This document shows positions 1-7,405 of a stretch of 64,000 bases of DNA, in pieces (position 1 is the first letter of the stretch; every line of letters starts with the position of its first letter). The stretch is from Desulfobacteraceae bacterium (lineage in GTDB: Bacteria; Desulfobacterota; Desulfobacteria; Desulfobacterales; Desulfosalsimonadaceae). The stretch covers positions 117,247 through 181,246 of the forward strand of contig QZKW01000030.1 of assembly GCA_003599885.1 (NCBI GenBank), given 5' to 3'. The notes below the pieces were generated by a model. The model was given only the letters and a program-made list of their open reading frames with translations. It was not told the DNA's origin and did not search any database. The position numbers and the translations under genes were made by a program.

Positions 1-303
1 AAATGTCTTTTCGGTCGCTGTGAGCCAGTGGGCTTCAGCAAAATCCCGCCATGTCTTATCTGCTCTTTTGAGGATTGGATGGCGCATCAAGCGCGAAAGA
101 GGCGGATTCCATTATTAAACTGTTTTTCAAAATCTCCTCAGCCCATTGCCGATTTTTAATGCCGGAAAGGCAACCCCCAAGACCTCAAGCAGCCCCAATT
201 TGACAGATATTTTAATAATTTTCAATAAGTTAAATTAATACAACAAGTTTATCCCGTATACATGAATGGTTGTTTTCCTCCTATAAATAGAAACCCGTTA
301 TTC
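1..303. other. Gene-free left edge
   Basis: I see no open reading frame with coding character here and no clear hairpin followed by a T-run. The stretch lies downstream of the minus-strand unit at 304-1623, so it may hold that unit's 3' end or the boundary to a gene outside the window. Nothing further can be supported. Confidence 0.4.
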
Positions 304-657
304 TCAGTTAGGTTTTGATAAATGTGGATGACTTTTGTGAATTTCAGCGCAAATTATCTTTGCAGCTTGCCGCCATGGCGGAAGACTATCAGGCACGAAC
401 CATGTTTCTTGAGATAATGGACCATGTAGCTTGGCAATAAAATCCAGCAATAGGGAATTGGCCACACGGCAAGCAGGCTCTGAACACATTCCCCAGCCAT
501 CAGCCCGTTCAAGAGTAAGTAAAAAAGCAAGGGCTTCATCTTCAAAGTGATGGTCGTCAGATGTCAGAACACCAGCCGAATTTAACCAAGGCTTCGCTTT
601 AAACAGTTCATATATAAGCTCAAATGCTTTTTGTGAATCAATTTTGGCTTTCTTCAT
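304..657 (-). CDS. Hypothetical protein, 117 aa
   Basis: I do not recognise a family. The product is a small, soluble-looking protein with no signal peptide or membrane segment and a mixed helical composition; two cysteines and several tryptophans are scattered through it (a WGMCSEPAC stretch near residue 55-63 is the most distinctive part). It starts 27 bases after the stop of the TerB_N-domain gene on the same strand, so the two are probably co-transcribed and may function together. The ORF is supported by its position in the unit and the absence of a competing frame with better coding character. Function unknown. Confidence 0.55.
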   Translation of the reverse strand: MKKAKIDSQKAFELIYELFKAKPWLNSAGVLTSDDHHFEDEALAFLLTLERADGWGMCSEPACRVANSLLLDFIAKLHGPLSQETWFVPDSLPPWRQAAKIICAEIHKSHPHLSKPN

Positions 658-684
658 GTCGTGTCTTTACCAGATTATTTGATA

Positions 685-1623
685 TTATTTTTTTTCTTTT
701 GACCTTTTGGATTCGATTTTTACAGCTTCGTGAACTTCTTTAAAAATGGCACTCATTTCATTTTTAAACGGAGAATGCCGGAGAAGATTTGGGAAGCATG
801 GAGTACGAACTTCAGGAGAAAATGAGATGTTTGCAAATATAGGATAGGGTATGCCCTCGACCTTTTTCAGTGAAAATTGAGATGACAATGGATAGGCTGG
901 GTTTCCAAATTTTTCGGTCAGCACATCTGAGATTTTCTGCATATAAAGTTCAGGCTTTAACTTAACGTACCGGCGGTTTACGCCAGGCAAACAATTAGCT
1001 AGTTGAAACATCATGTCATGAGTTATGTCTAATTTATTATAATAAAGTATAAGTAAACTAGAGTTATCGAAATAATCAAAACCATCTGCATATATCTGTT
1101 GTAATTTATCAACTCTCTTTCTTAATAGACATGAATGGACTATTGCTGACGAACTATAACTTTGAAACGAACCATTGTCGTGATGCTTTCTCAATAACAT
1201 TATTTCATTAATTGCTTCATCAAAATCACCGTACAATAGATGACGCTCAAGACCATAGTAATAAACAAATACATAGCCGATATCTATTGGTTTCGTCACG
1301 TCGCATAGCCATCGCAAATACAGCCCCCTCTGCTCTGGGGTCATTTCACTGTAAGAAGGGAAATATGAAAGCTTTGGAACGTTTTCTGGTGAAGATGGAT
1401 CTCTGGCTGGCAGCGTTGAATAGATGGTGCTCGGATCATCTGGCACTTCCTGGTTGAGGTCGACATTACCACGATCAGAGATAGAGACTGTGAACTGCAA
1501 ACCAAAACCGTGCCCACGAGGTTTGTCGTAAGAGATATAAAGAAGCTTTTTGCGATACGGGGGAATTTTATTTATCGCTGGCTGTCTTGTTGTCCACGGT
1601 ATTAATTTGCCCAATAATGACAT
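685..1623 (-). CDS. TerB N-terminal (TerB_N) domain protein, 312 aa
   Basis: The middle of the protein, roughly residues 75-180, carries the pattern I associate with the TerB_N domain: a proline/tyrosine-rich lead-in (LSYFPSYSEMTPEQRGLYL), a conserved Trp-Leu, then GYVFVYYYGLERHLLYG. This domain is known from multidomain proteins of the tellurite-resistance (Ter) and related stress or phage-response systems, where it accompanies TerB or DNA-processing domains. Here it is the only recognisable domain, and the usual C-terminal TerB part is not evident. The C-terminal 130 residues are unassigned and end in a basic Lys/Arg/Ser tail. No transmembrane segment is seen. It heads a two-gene unit and its upstream region contains repeated TACAG-type palindromes that look like operators. 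Biochemical role unknown. Confidence 0.6.
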   Translation of the reverse strand: MSLLGKLIPWTTRQPAINKIPPYRKKLLYISYDKPRGHGFGLQFTVSISDRGNVDLNQEVPDDPSTIYSTLPARDPSSPENVPKLSYFPSYSEMTPEQRGLYLRWLCDVTKPIDIGYVFVYYYGLERHLLYGDFDEAINEIMLLRKHHDNGSFQSYSSSAIVHSCLLRKRVDKLQQIYADGFDYFDNSSLLILYYNKLDITHDMMFQLANCLPGVNRRYVKLKPELYMQKISDVLTEKFGNPAYPLSSQFSLKKVEGIPYPIFANISFSPEVRTPCFPNLLRHSPFKNEMSAIFKEVHEAVKIESKRSKEKK

Positions 1624-1666
1624 AATGCGTAGATGCCTCTGAATTTTTTTTGCCCAACGGTGTATG

Positions 1667-1705
1667 TACAGTCTGTATAAATCTGTAAAAACAAACGGTT
1701 TACAG
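1667..1705. promoter_or_regulatory. Paired TACAG/CTGTA inverted repeats, possible operators
   Basis: Two dyads lie 44-82 bases upstream of the TerB_N gene start: TACAG-T-CTGTA at 1667-1677 and CTGTAAA-N9-TTTACAG at 1683-1705. They share the TACAG half-site with the larger palindrome at 1797-1819, which suggests one dimeric repressor recognising several sites. The binding protein is not identifiable from the window. Confidence 0.4.
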
Positions 1706-1796
1706 TCTATCTAAAAAAGTCTTCAAGATTGGTTGTTTTTGAAATAAATATTAACATATCAATATTATAAGCATTTTATGATCAAACACCTTTCCC

Positions 1797-1819
1797 GGTA
1801 TATACAGACTGTATATACC
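1797..1819. promoter_or_regulatory. Perfect 23-base palindrome (GGTATATACAG arms)
   Basis: Two perfectly complementary 11-base arms, GGTATATACAG and CTGTATATACC, surround a single A. There is no adjoining T-run, so an operator is likelier than a terminator. The TACAG core matches the half-sites at 1667-1705. It resembles LexA-type sites in being CTGTATA-rich but has the half-sites back to back (CAG-N1-CTG) rather than in the CTG-N10-CAG arrangement, so a standard LexA box is not supported. Confidence 0.5.
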
Positions 1820-2176
1820 AAATGGAGGGATTAAGGGAACGTGCTTCCGGCTATTGATCATCCCCATTGAAAGTATGAGGACTCTGGTTGCGCCGGATTC
1901 GATTCATCGTCATCACAAGAAAACAACGCCATGACGGCGGTTTATAACATTATCCCGATTCAAAAACCATGTTTTTTTGAAACATCCCGGAATAATTTCA
2001 TATTGATGCATTGTCCGTGTACCGGAATCCGCCGTCTGGCAAAACTACCTGAAATCAAGAGTCGCTTTTCCATTCCTCGTTTCATCCACCCGTCTCCCTA
2101 TATAATAAGGATACGCCCATGACCGGAACACTGTCTCCGGAAATTGTGATAGACGACGCCGGGATCGGTGCATGAT

Positions 2177-2206
2177 TTTCAGTGGAGACATATGTCTCCA
2201 CTGAAA
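2177..2206. repeat. Perfect 30-base palindrome
   Basis: The arm TTTCAGTGGAGACAT (2177-2191) is followed directly by its exact complement, with no loop bases. It could extrude as a cruciform or bind a symmetric protein. It sits about 120 bases upstream of priA, is not followed by a T-run on either strand, and so is not an obvious terminator. Confidence 0.55.
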
Positions 2207-2327
2207 CCTGATTCTGAAATTTTATAAATCCTCAACCGATTTTGCATCTTCCATTCCGGCGGCTTTATCATTTTAAACCGGGATTAAAGTTGAATGTTTC
2301 GGCCGGATGGATTAATTGAAAAGGCTT

Positions 2328-4769
2328 ATGGAGGATTTCACTTACATCGACGTGGCGGTTTCCCTGCCGCTGTATCAAACCTATACCTACAGCGTTCCGG
2401 AACCCCTGCGTCCAATGATCGCCGCCGGGAAGCGGGTCCTGGTTCCGTTCGGAAACCGCCGGATCACCGGCTATGTCCTGGGTCCGGCGGAGATTGACAG
2501 GATCGACGGCATCAAGCCGGTCATTGAAATTCTGGATGAAATTCCGCTGTTTCCGGCATCCATGATTCCCCTGTTTAAATGGATGGCGGACTATTATATC
2601 CACCCGCTGGGGGAAGTCATCAAAGAGGCCCTGCCCGGCGGCATCAACGTCAATGATTGTGTTGCCCTGGAAATCACCCCGCAGGGACGGGACCGCTTAA
2701 AAACAAAAACAGCCGGTTGCCCGGAAAACGATATCCTGTGCCTGCTGGAAACCGCTTCCTGCCGGCTTTCCGATGTGAACGGAAAACTGGGCCGGGAAGT
2801 CTCCGCTTCCGTGATCTCCAAAATGATTCGCGATGGCTTACTGGTTCGCAAACGGGAAATATCAAACGCCTCTACCCGGCAGAAAACCGAACGCTGTGTT
2901 TGTCTGAATGCTGATTGCGTCCTGCCGCCGGAAGCCCTGTCCGAGGCCAGACAACGGGTTTTTCGCCTGGTGGCGGAACATGGGGAAATCGCTGTTTCAG
3001 ACGTTAAAAAGATCCTGCCCACCGGGCCCGCGCATCTTAAGGCTCTGGAACAAAAAGGATACGTCTCCATCTTCAGCCAGCCGGTATACCGGGACCCTTT
3101 CGGCGACACCGTGCCGCGGGACACGCCACCCAAACTCACCCTGGACCAGCAGCATGTGGTCTCCGGCATCGTTAATCCATTGGGCAGGGGATTTGAAACA
3201 TTTCTGCTGGCAGGGGTCACAGGCAGCGGCAAAACCGAGGTGTATATGCATGCGGCGGCGGAAGCATTAAAAAAAGGATTGTCCGTGCTGGTGCTGGTTC
3301 CGGAAATCGCCCTGATCTCCGAGATTGAGCGGCGGTTCCGGGCCCGGTTCGGAGAATGCGTGGCCGTGCTGCACAGCGGCCTGTCTGCCGGGGAACGGCT
3401 GGATCAATGGGTCCGGGTCAGCAACCGGCAATGCCCCATCGTTATCGGGGCACGGTCCGCCATTTTCGCGCCCCTGACCGGCATCGGCCTGATTATTGTG
3501 GATGAGGAACATGACACATCGTACAAACAGGAAAGCCGGTTCCGCTATAATGCCAGGGACATGGCCGTCATCCGGGCCCGGATGGCGGAAGCCGTGGTGG
3601 TCCTGGGTTCCGCCACGCCATCCATCCAGTCGGTCTATAACGTGGGGACCCGGAAATTTTCCGAACTGAACCTGCAAAAACGGGTGTTTTCCCAGACCCT
3701 GCCGGATATTTCCGTGGTGGACCTGAAACAGCGCAAGGATGATCGGGGAACCCGCCGGTTTATCACCATCGACCTCCAGCAGGCCATGAAGGAAACCCTG
3801 GACCGGGGGGAGCAGGTGCTGCTTTTTTTAAACCGCCGGGGATTCGCCAGTTATCCCGTTTGCGCCCAGTGCGGGGAGCCGTTAAAATGCCGGCACTGCG
3901 ACATCACCCTCACCCTTCACCAGGCCGCCAGCTCCTACAAATGCCATCTGTGCGGGTTTTCCCTGCCTGCCAGCGCCGCCTGCACGGCCTGCGGGTCCAG
4001 GAGCATCAAGCTGATGGGAATGGGCACGGAAAAAATTGAGGCGGCGGTCCGGGGCCTTTTCCCGGAAGCCCGGGTGGCGCGCATGGACCGGGACACCACG
4101 GTCCGGAAAGGAGCGCTGCTCAAAATACTGAAAGGCCTTCGCCATCAGGAAATCGACATTCTCATCGGCACCCAGATGGTGGCCAAGGGCCATGATTTCC
4201 CGAACATCACGCTGGTGGGAATCATCTGTGCGGACCTGTCTTTGAGTTTTCCGGATTTCCGGGCCGGGGAACTCACATTTCAGGTGCTGGCCCAGGTGGC
4301 GGGAAGGGCAGGCAGGGGAGAGCGGCCCGGCCGGGTGATCCTGCAAACTTACAGCCCCGAGCATTTCAGCATCACGGCAGCCACGGATCAGGATTTCATG
4401 GCGTTTTACAACCAGGAAATCAGCTTTCGAAAAACATTTAACTACCCGCCGTTTTCACGCATGATCCAGCTCAAAATTTCCGGTGCGGACATGAAAAAGA
4501 CCCGGCATGAGGCCACAGCCATGGGCGGCATGTGCGATGCGCTTAAACGTGAAAACCCGGATTTTAACCAATGGATTGAAGTTTTGGGTCCCATTGAAGC
4601 GCCCCTGTCACGGATCGCGGGCCGCTTTCGCTGGCAGATCATCCTCAAATCCCCCAACGCAACCCTGCTTCATCAGTTCGCCCGCCGCCTGGTTTTTGAA
4701 AACAACCTGCACTTGTCCGGCAACGCCGTCAGGGTGGGGATTGATGTGGACCCGTTTTTTATGATGTAA
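2328..4769 (+). CDS. priA: Primosomal replication restart helicase PriA
   Basis: ATP-dependent 3'-5' DNA helicase that reloads the replisome at stalled forks. In order: an N-terminal DNA-binding region (VDVAVxLP-type start, here YIDVAVSLPLYQTYTYSVP), helicase motif I GVTGSGKTEVY near residue 290, DEEHD motif II near 390, GSATPS motif III, then two zinc-binding clusters around residues 505-550 (CAQCGEPLKCRHC and CHLCG...CTACG), and motifs V-VI with QVAGRAGRG. At 813 aa it is somewhat longer than the usual ~730. The frame is open from a TTG at 2316, but the ATG at 2328, preceded by AAAAGG, gives the typical N-terminus. Its stop overlaps the stop of the convergent exporter gene by 11 bases. Assignment is secure. 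Confidence 0.96.
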   Translation: MEDFTYIDVAVSLPLYQTYTYSVPEPLRPMIAAGKRVLVPFGNRRITGYVLGPAEIDRIDGIKPVIEILDEIPLFPASMIPLFKWMADYYIHPLGEVIKEALPGGINVNDCVALEITPQGRDRLKTKTAGCPENDILCLLETASCRLSDVNGKLGREVSASVISKMIRDGLLVRKREISNASTRQKTERCVCLNADCVLPPEALSEARQRVFRLVAEHGEIAVSDVKKILPTGPAHLKALEQKGYVSIFSQPVYRDPFGDTVPRDTPPKLTLDQQHVVSGIVNPLGRGFETFLLAGVTGSGKTEVYMHAAAEALKKGLSVLVLVPEIALISEIERRFRARFGECVAVLHSGLSAGERLDQWVRVSNRQCPIVIGARSAIFAPLTGIGLIIVDEEHDTSYKQESRFRYNARDMAVIRARMAEAVVVLGSATPSIQSVYNVGTRKFSELNLQKRVFSQTLPDISVVDLKQRKDDRGTRRFITIDLQQAMKETLDRGEQVLLFLNRRGFASYPVCAQCGEPLKCRHCDITLTLHQAASSYKCHLCGFSLPASAACTACGSRSIKLMGMGTEKIEAAVRGLFPEARVARMDRDTTVRKGALLKILKGLRHQEIDILIGTQMVAKGHDFPNITLVGIICADLSLSFPDFRAGELTFQVLAQVAGRAGRGERPGRVILQTYSPEHFSITAATDQDFMAFYNQEISFRKTFNYPPFSRMIQLKISGADMKKTRHEATAMGGMCDALKRENPDFNQWIEVLGPIEAPLSRIAGRFRWQIILKSPNATLLHQFARRLVFENNLHLSGNAVRVGIDVDPFFMM

Positions 4770-5736
4770 GCTTGCGGGACTTGCGCACCGCCAGCACCAC
4801 ATTGGCCGTCAGTATCAACCCGGCCCCGATCCAGCCGGTGACGGTCAGGGGCGGGTCCAGAGCGATCCAGGGGCCTAAAACAGCGGCCATGAGAATCCGG
4901 GACGACGACAGGACCCCGCCCTCAACCGCCGTGACATACCGGTATCCCAGGGTCAGCAGATACTGGCCGACGACGCCGAAGCCCCCGCACCAGAACAGAT
5001 AGTAAAATTCCGCAGGATTCGGCCAGAAAATCCGGTTATGGAACAGGCCGAACATGATGACGCTTCCCAGCCCGAACATGTAAAATAAAATGGTTTCCGT
5101 GTCATGGAACCTGCGGCTGATGTTTAAACAGAGAATCGCGAAAGCCGCCGTGATGCCGGAGGCCAGCCCCCACAAATTGTTGATGTTCGGGGTCATCTGT
5201 TCCGGCGCCAGAATCATCCAGATACCGGCAACAGCCACCGCCACCATGGCGATGGCCACCCCGTCCCGCTGTTCTTTCAGCACAAACCACGAAGCCACGG
5301 CTAGAAAAACCGGATAGGTCATGTTCAGGATATTGCCTTCCGCCAGAGACGTCACAGCCACAGCCTTGTAGAAACAAAACACCGCCATGCAGTTAAATAT
5401 TGCCCGGCCCGCCAGCAGGTCATACCGCCGGGGTTTCAGATCCCGGCGTTTGATCAGCAGCACACCGCACACAACGAGAAACCCCAGCACAAACCGGAAA
5501 AAAACGAAAAATGCCGGGTCAACATCCACTTCCATCCTGGCCCACCGGATATAGATGGTTGAAATATAAAAGCATATTTCAGCAAGAAGGATCGCCAGGC
5601 ACCCCAGCCACACCACTGCTTTCCGGGGCAGCCGGCCAACAGCAGATGTATTGGATTGAATAACTGAGTGTTGCCTGTCCGCCCGCTTCACATTCAATTT
5701 TCCCGCATCCTTAGAATTCTTAACAATGATTGACAT
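4759..5736 (-). CDS. EamA/DMT-family membrane transporter
   Basis: Predicted inner-membrane protein of about 325 aa with some ten hydrophobic segments arranged as two EamA repeats, the layout of the drug/metabolite transporter superfamily. Substrate cannot be read from sequence. The second repeat shows the usual Glu-Gly-Asn after a hydrophobic stretch (SLAEGNILNMTYPVF) and the VEGGVLSSSRI segment near the end. An upstream Met at 5781 is possible, but the start at 5736 (MSIIVKNSKDAG) avoids extending far into the promoter region of the divergent regulator. It converges on priA with an 11-base overlap of the two stop regions, leaving no room for a separate terminator. Confidence 0.85.
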   Translation of the reverse strand: MSIIVKNSKDAGKLNVKRADRQHSVIQSNTSAVGRLPRKAVVWLGCLAILLAEICFYISTIYIRWARMEVDVDPAFFVFFRFVLGFLVVCGVLLIKRRDLKPRRYDLLAGRAIFNCMAVFCFYKAVAVTSLAEGNILNMTYPVFLAVASWFVLKEQRDGVAIAMVAVAVAGIWMILAPEQMTPNINNLWGLASGITAAFAILCLNISRRFHDTETILFYMFGLGSVIMFGLFHNRIFWPNPAEFYYLFWCGGFGVVGQYLLTLGYRYVTAVEGGVLSSSRILMAAVLGPWIALDPPLTVTGWIGAGLILTANVVLAVRKSRKLTS

Positions 5737-5897
5737 CCGAAACCGGTGATGTTTTGAAAAATACTTTTCTTTTTTCACCAATGCCGGGTATCATAAGCGC
5801 GCCGCCACAAAAAAACAACCCATACCGGCCATCGTTGACCACTTCAAAAACGATTATAAATGATGACCGCGATCACGGAAGGAAATCCATTCACACG

Positions 5898-7229
5898 ATG
5901 CTTCAGATACTGGTCATCGACGATGAAACCAATATCCGCAAAACCCTCTCCTACTGCCTGACGGCCGAAGGGCATGCGGTTATGGCGGTGAGCAACCCTG
6001 CCGACGCCATCCGGGAAACCCGGAGGCGATCCTTTGATCTGGCTTTTCTGGACCTCCGGCTGGGCGGGGAAGACGGCATGGAACTGATCCCCGTCCTGCT
6101 GTCGGAATCCCCCTGGACCAAAATCGTGGTGATCACGGCCCACGCATCTGTCGAGAGCGCCGTGAACGCCATGAAAAAGGGGGCTGTCGATTATATCGCC
6201 AAACCCTTCACCCCGGATCAGGTCAGGCTCCTCACCCGGCGGATCGTCAGGATTCGGGAACTGGAAACCGAGGTCGCCGCCCTCCGGGAAGACATGCAGC
6301 GGCTGGGTCCGGAAAACCGGCTGGAGAGCAAAAATCCCGGCATGCAGCGGATCATTGAAATGGCGAAAAAGGTCGCGCCGTCGGAGGCCACGGTGTTGCT
6401 TTGCGGGGAAAGCGGCACGGGAAAATCCGTGTTTGCAAAGGCCATCCACCACTGGAGCCCGAGGGCTCCAAAACCCATGGCGGTGGTGTCATGCCCGGCG
6501 GTTCCTTCGGATCTTTTTGAGAGTGAATTGTTCGGACACGTCAAGGGCGCATTCACGGGGGCGGTGCGGGATAATCCGGGGCGCATCGCGGCCTGCGAGG
6601 GCGGCACGCTGTTTCTGGATGAAATCGGCGATATGGCCCCTTCGGTACAGGCCAAAGTATTGCGTTTTATCCAGGACAGGGAATATGAGCGCGTCGGGGA
6701 ATCGACCCCAAGACAGGCGGATGTGCGGTTTATTGCAGCCACCAACGCCCACCTCGAAAAGCGGGTAGCGGAAGGCCGGTTCCGGGAAGACTTGTTTCAC
6801 CGGCTCAACGTGATCAGTCTGACGATCCCCCCGCTCCGGAACCGGAAGGAGGACATCATGCCCCTGGCCGTCAATTTCCTTGCCCATTTCTGCCGCACCA
6901 ACCACAAAACCATCCTTGGCTTCACCGCAGAGGCCGAAAACGCCATGATGAACCATGCGTGGCCCGGAAATGTTCGGGAGCTTTGCAATACCATCGAACG
7001 CGCCGTGATTTTAGGAAGCGGTGAGCGGATCGAAAAAACCGACCTTCCCGACCAGATTGCACCCGCTTCCGTCATCCCGGCCATCGGCGACAAGGTGGCC
7101 TTATCCGCCATTGAGGAACTGCACATCCGGAAAATCATGGCCAATACCGCCTCGCTCCAGGAAGCCGCGGATGTTCTGGGTATCGACCAGGCAACCCTCT
7201 GGCGCAGGAGGAAGGCTTACGGCATCTGA
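5898..7229 (+). CDS. Sigma-54-dependent response regulator (NtrC family)
   Basis: Transcription activator of 443 aa: receiver domain (residues 3-120, acidic DD at 8-9, phospho-acceptor Asp52 in FLDLRLGGED, Lys in YIAKPF), AAA+ sigma-54 interaction domain (Walker A GESGTGKS near 165, the sigma-54 contact loop GAFTGA, Walker B GGTLFLDEIGD), and a C-terminal Fis-type helix-turn-helix ending ATLWRRRKAYGI. The reading frame is open from 5730, but the ATG at 5898 begins the receiver fold exactly and has GGAAGGAA upstream. Immediately downstream lie a dyad at 7250 and a sigma-54 promoter match at 7351 in front of a kinase-receiver-Trk operon, so this protein very probably activates that operon, with the kinase at 7406 as likely partner. 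Confidence 0.93.
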   Translation: MLQILVIDDETNIRKTLSYCLTAEGHAVMAVSNPADAIRETRRRSFDLAFLDLRLGGEDGMELIPVLLSESPWTKIVVITAHASVESAVNAMKKGAVDYIAKPFTPDQVRLLTRRIVRIRELETEVAALREDMQRLGPENRLESKNPGMQRIIEMAKKVAPSEATVLLCGESGTGKSVFAKAIHHWSPRAPKPMAVVSCPAVPSDLFESELFGHVKGAFTGAVRDNPGRIAACEGGTLFLDEIGDMAPSVQAKVLRFIQDREYERVGESTPRQADVRFIAATNAHLEKRVAEGRFREDLFHRLNVISLTIPPLRNRKEDIMPLAVNFLAHFCRTNHKTILGFTAEAENAMMNHAWPGNVRELCNTIERAVILGSGERIEKTDLPDQIAPASVIPAIGDKVALSAIEELHIRKIMANTASLQEAADVLGIDQATLWRRRKAYGI

Positions 7230-7249
7230 TTTTCACTGCACCTGTACGC

Positions 7250-7268
7250 GCATTGCATAATGCAATGC
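7250..7268. promoter_or_regulatory. Inverted repeat, candidate enhancer site for the sigma-54 activator
   Basis: GCATTGCAT, one A, then ATGCAATGC form a perfect 9-base dyad. It lies 21 bases after the activator's stop and about 118 bases upstream of the transcription start predicted from the sigma-54 promoter at 7351-7366, a normal distance for an upstream activating sequence. Binding by the adjacent activator is inference from position. Confidence 0.6.
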
Positions 7269-7350
7269 CACATTCACCATCTCCTTTCAATTTTCAATAT
7301 CAATTCGTCTCCGGATATCATAATATCTTGATTTTTAATTTAATAAAAAA

Positions 7351-7366
7351 CGGCATGGCTATTGCA
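7351..7366 (+). promoter_or_regulatory. Sigma-54 promoter (-24/-12)
   Basis: CGGCATGGCTATTGCA matches the consensus TGGCACGN4TTGCW at 10 of the 12 specified positions, with the invariant GG (7352-7353) and GC (7364-7365) exactly 12 bases apart. Transcription would start near 7377, about 29 bases ahead of the kinase ATG at 7406, which has an AAAGGA ribosome site. Driving the kinase-receiver-TrkA-TrkA-TrkH operon is the natural reading. Confidence 0.75.
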
Positions 7367-7405
7367 TTCTGTATTTTGCGGTAAACCAATAAAGGAACTG
7401 GTTTT

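Larger units (their letters stand above)
1624..2327. other. 704-base gap with palindromes, no convincing gene
   Basis: Between the TerB_N gene and priA I find no ORF with coding character. The stretch holds a cluster of TACAG/CTGTA palindromes (1667-1819) next to the TerB_N gene and a perfect 30-base palindrome (2177-2206) on the priA side. An 18-codon ORF at 2119-2175 has a plausible AAGGAT ribosome site 6 bases ahead of its ATG and stops one base before the palindrome begins; it could be the stub of a broken gene, but that is speculation. Confidence 0.4.

Noticed and set aside
1797..1819. LexA box
   Set aside because: LexA sites in this group of bacteria normally have CTG-N10-CAG; here the half-sites are back to back.
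1931..2122. 63-residue ORF upstream of priA
   Set aside because: No ribosome site and no recognisable composition; a gap-filling frame.
2594..3232. 212-residue minus-strand reading frame inside priA
   Set aside because: It lies within the priA gene, has Arg/Ser/Pro-rich shadow composition and no ribosome site.
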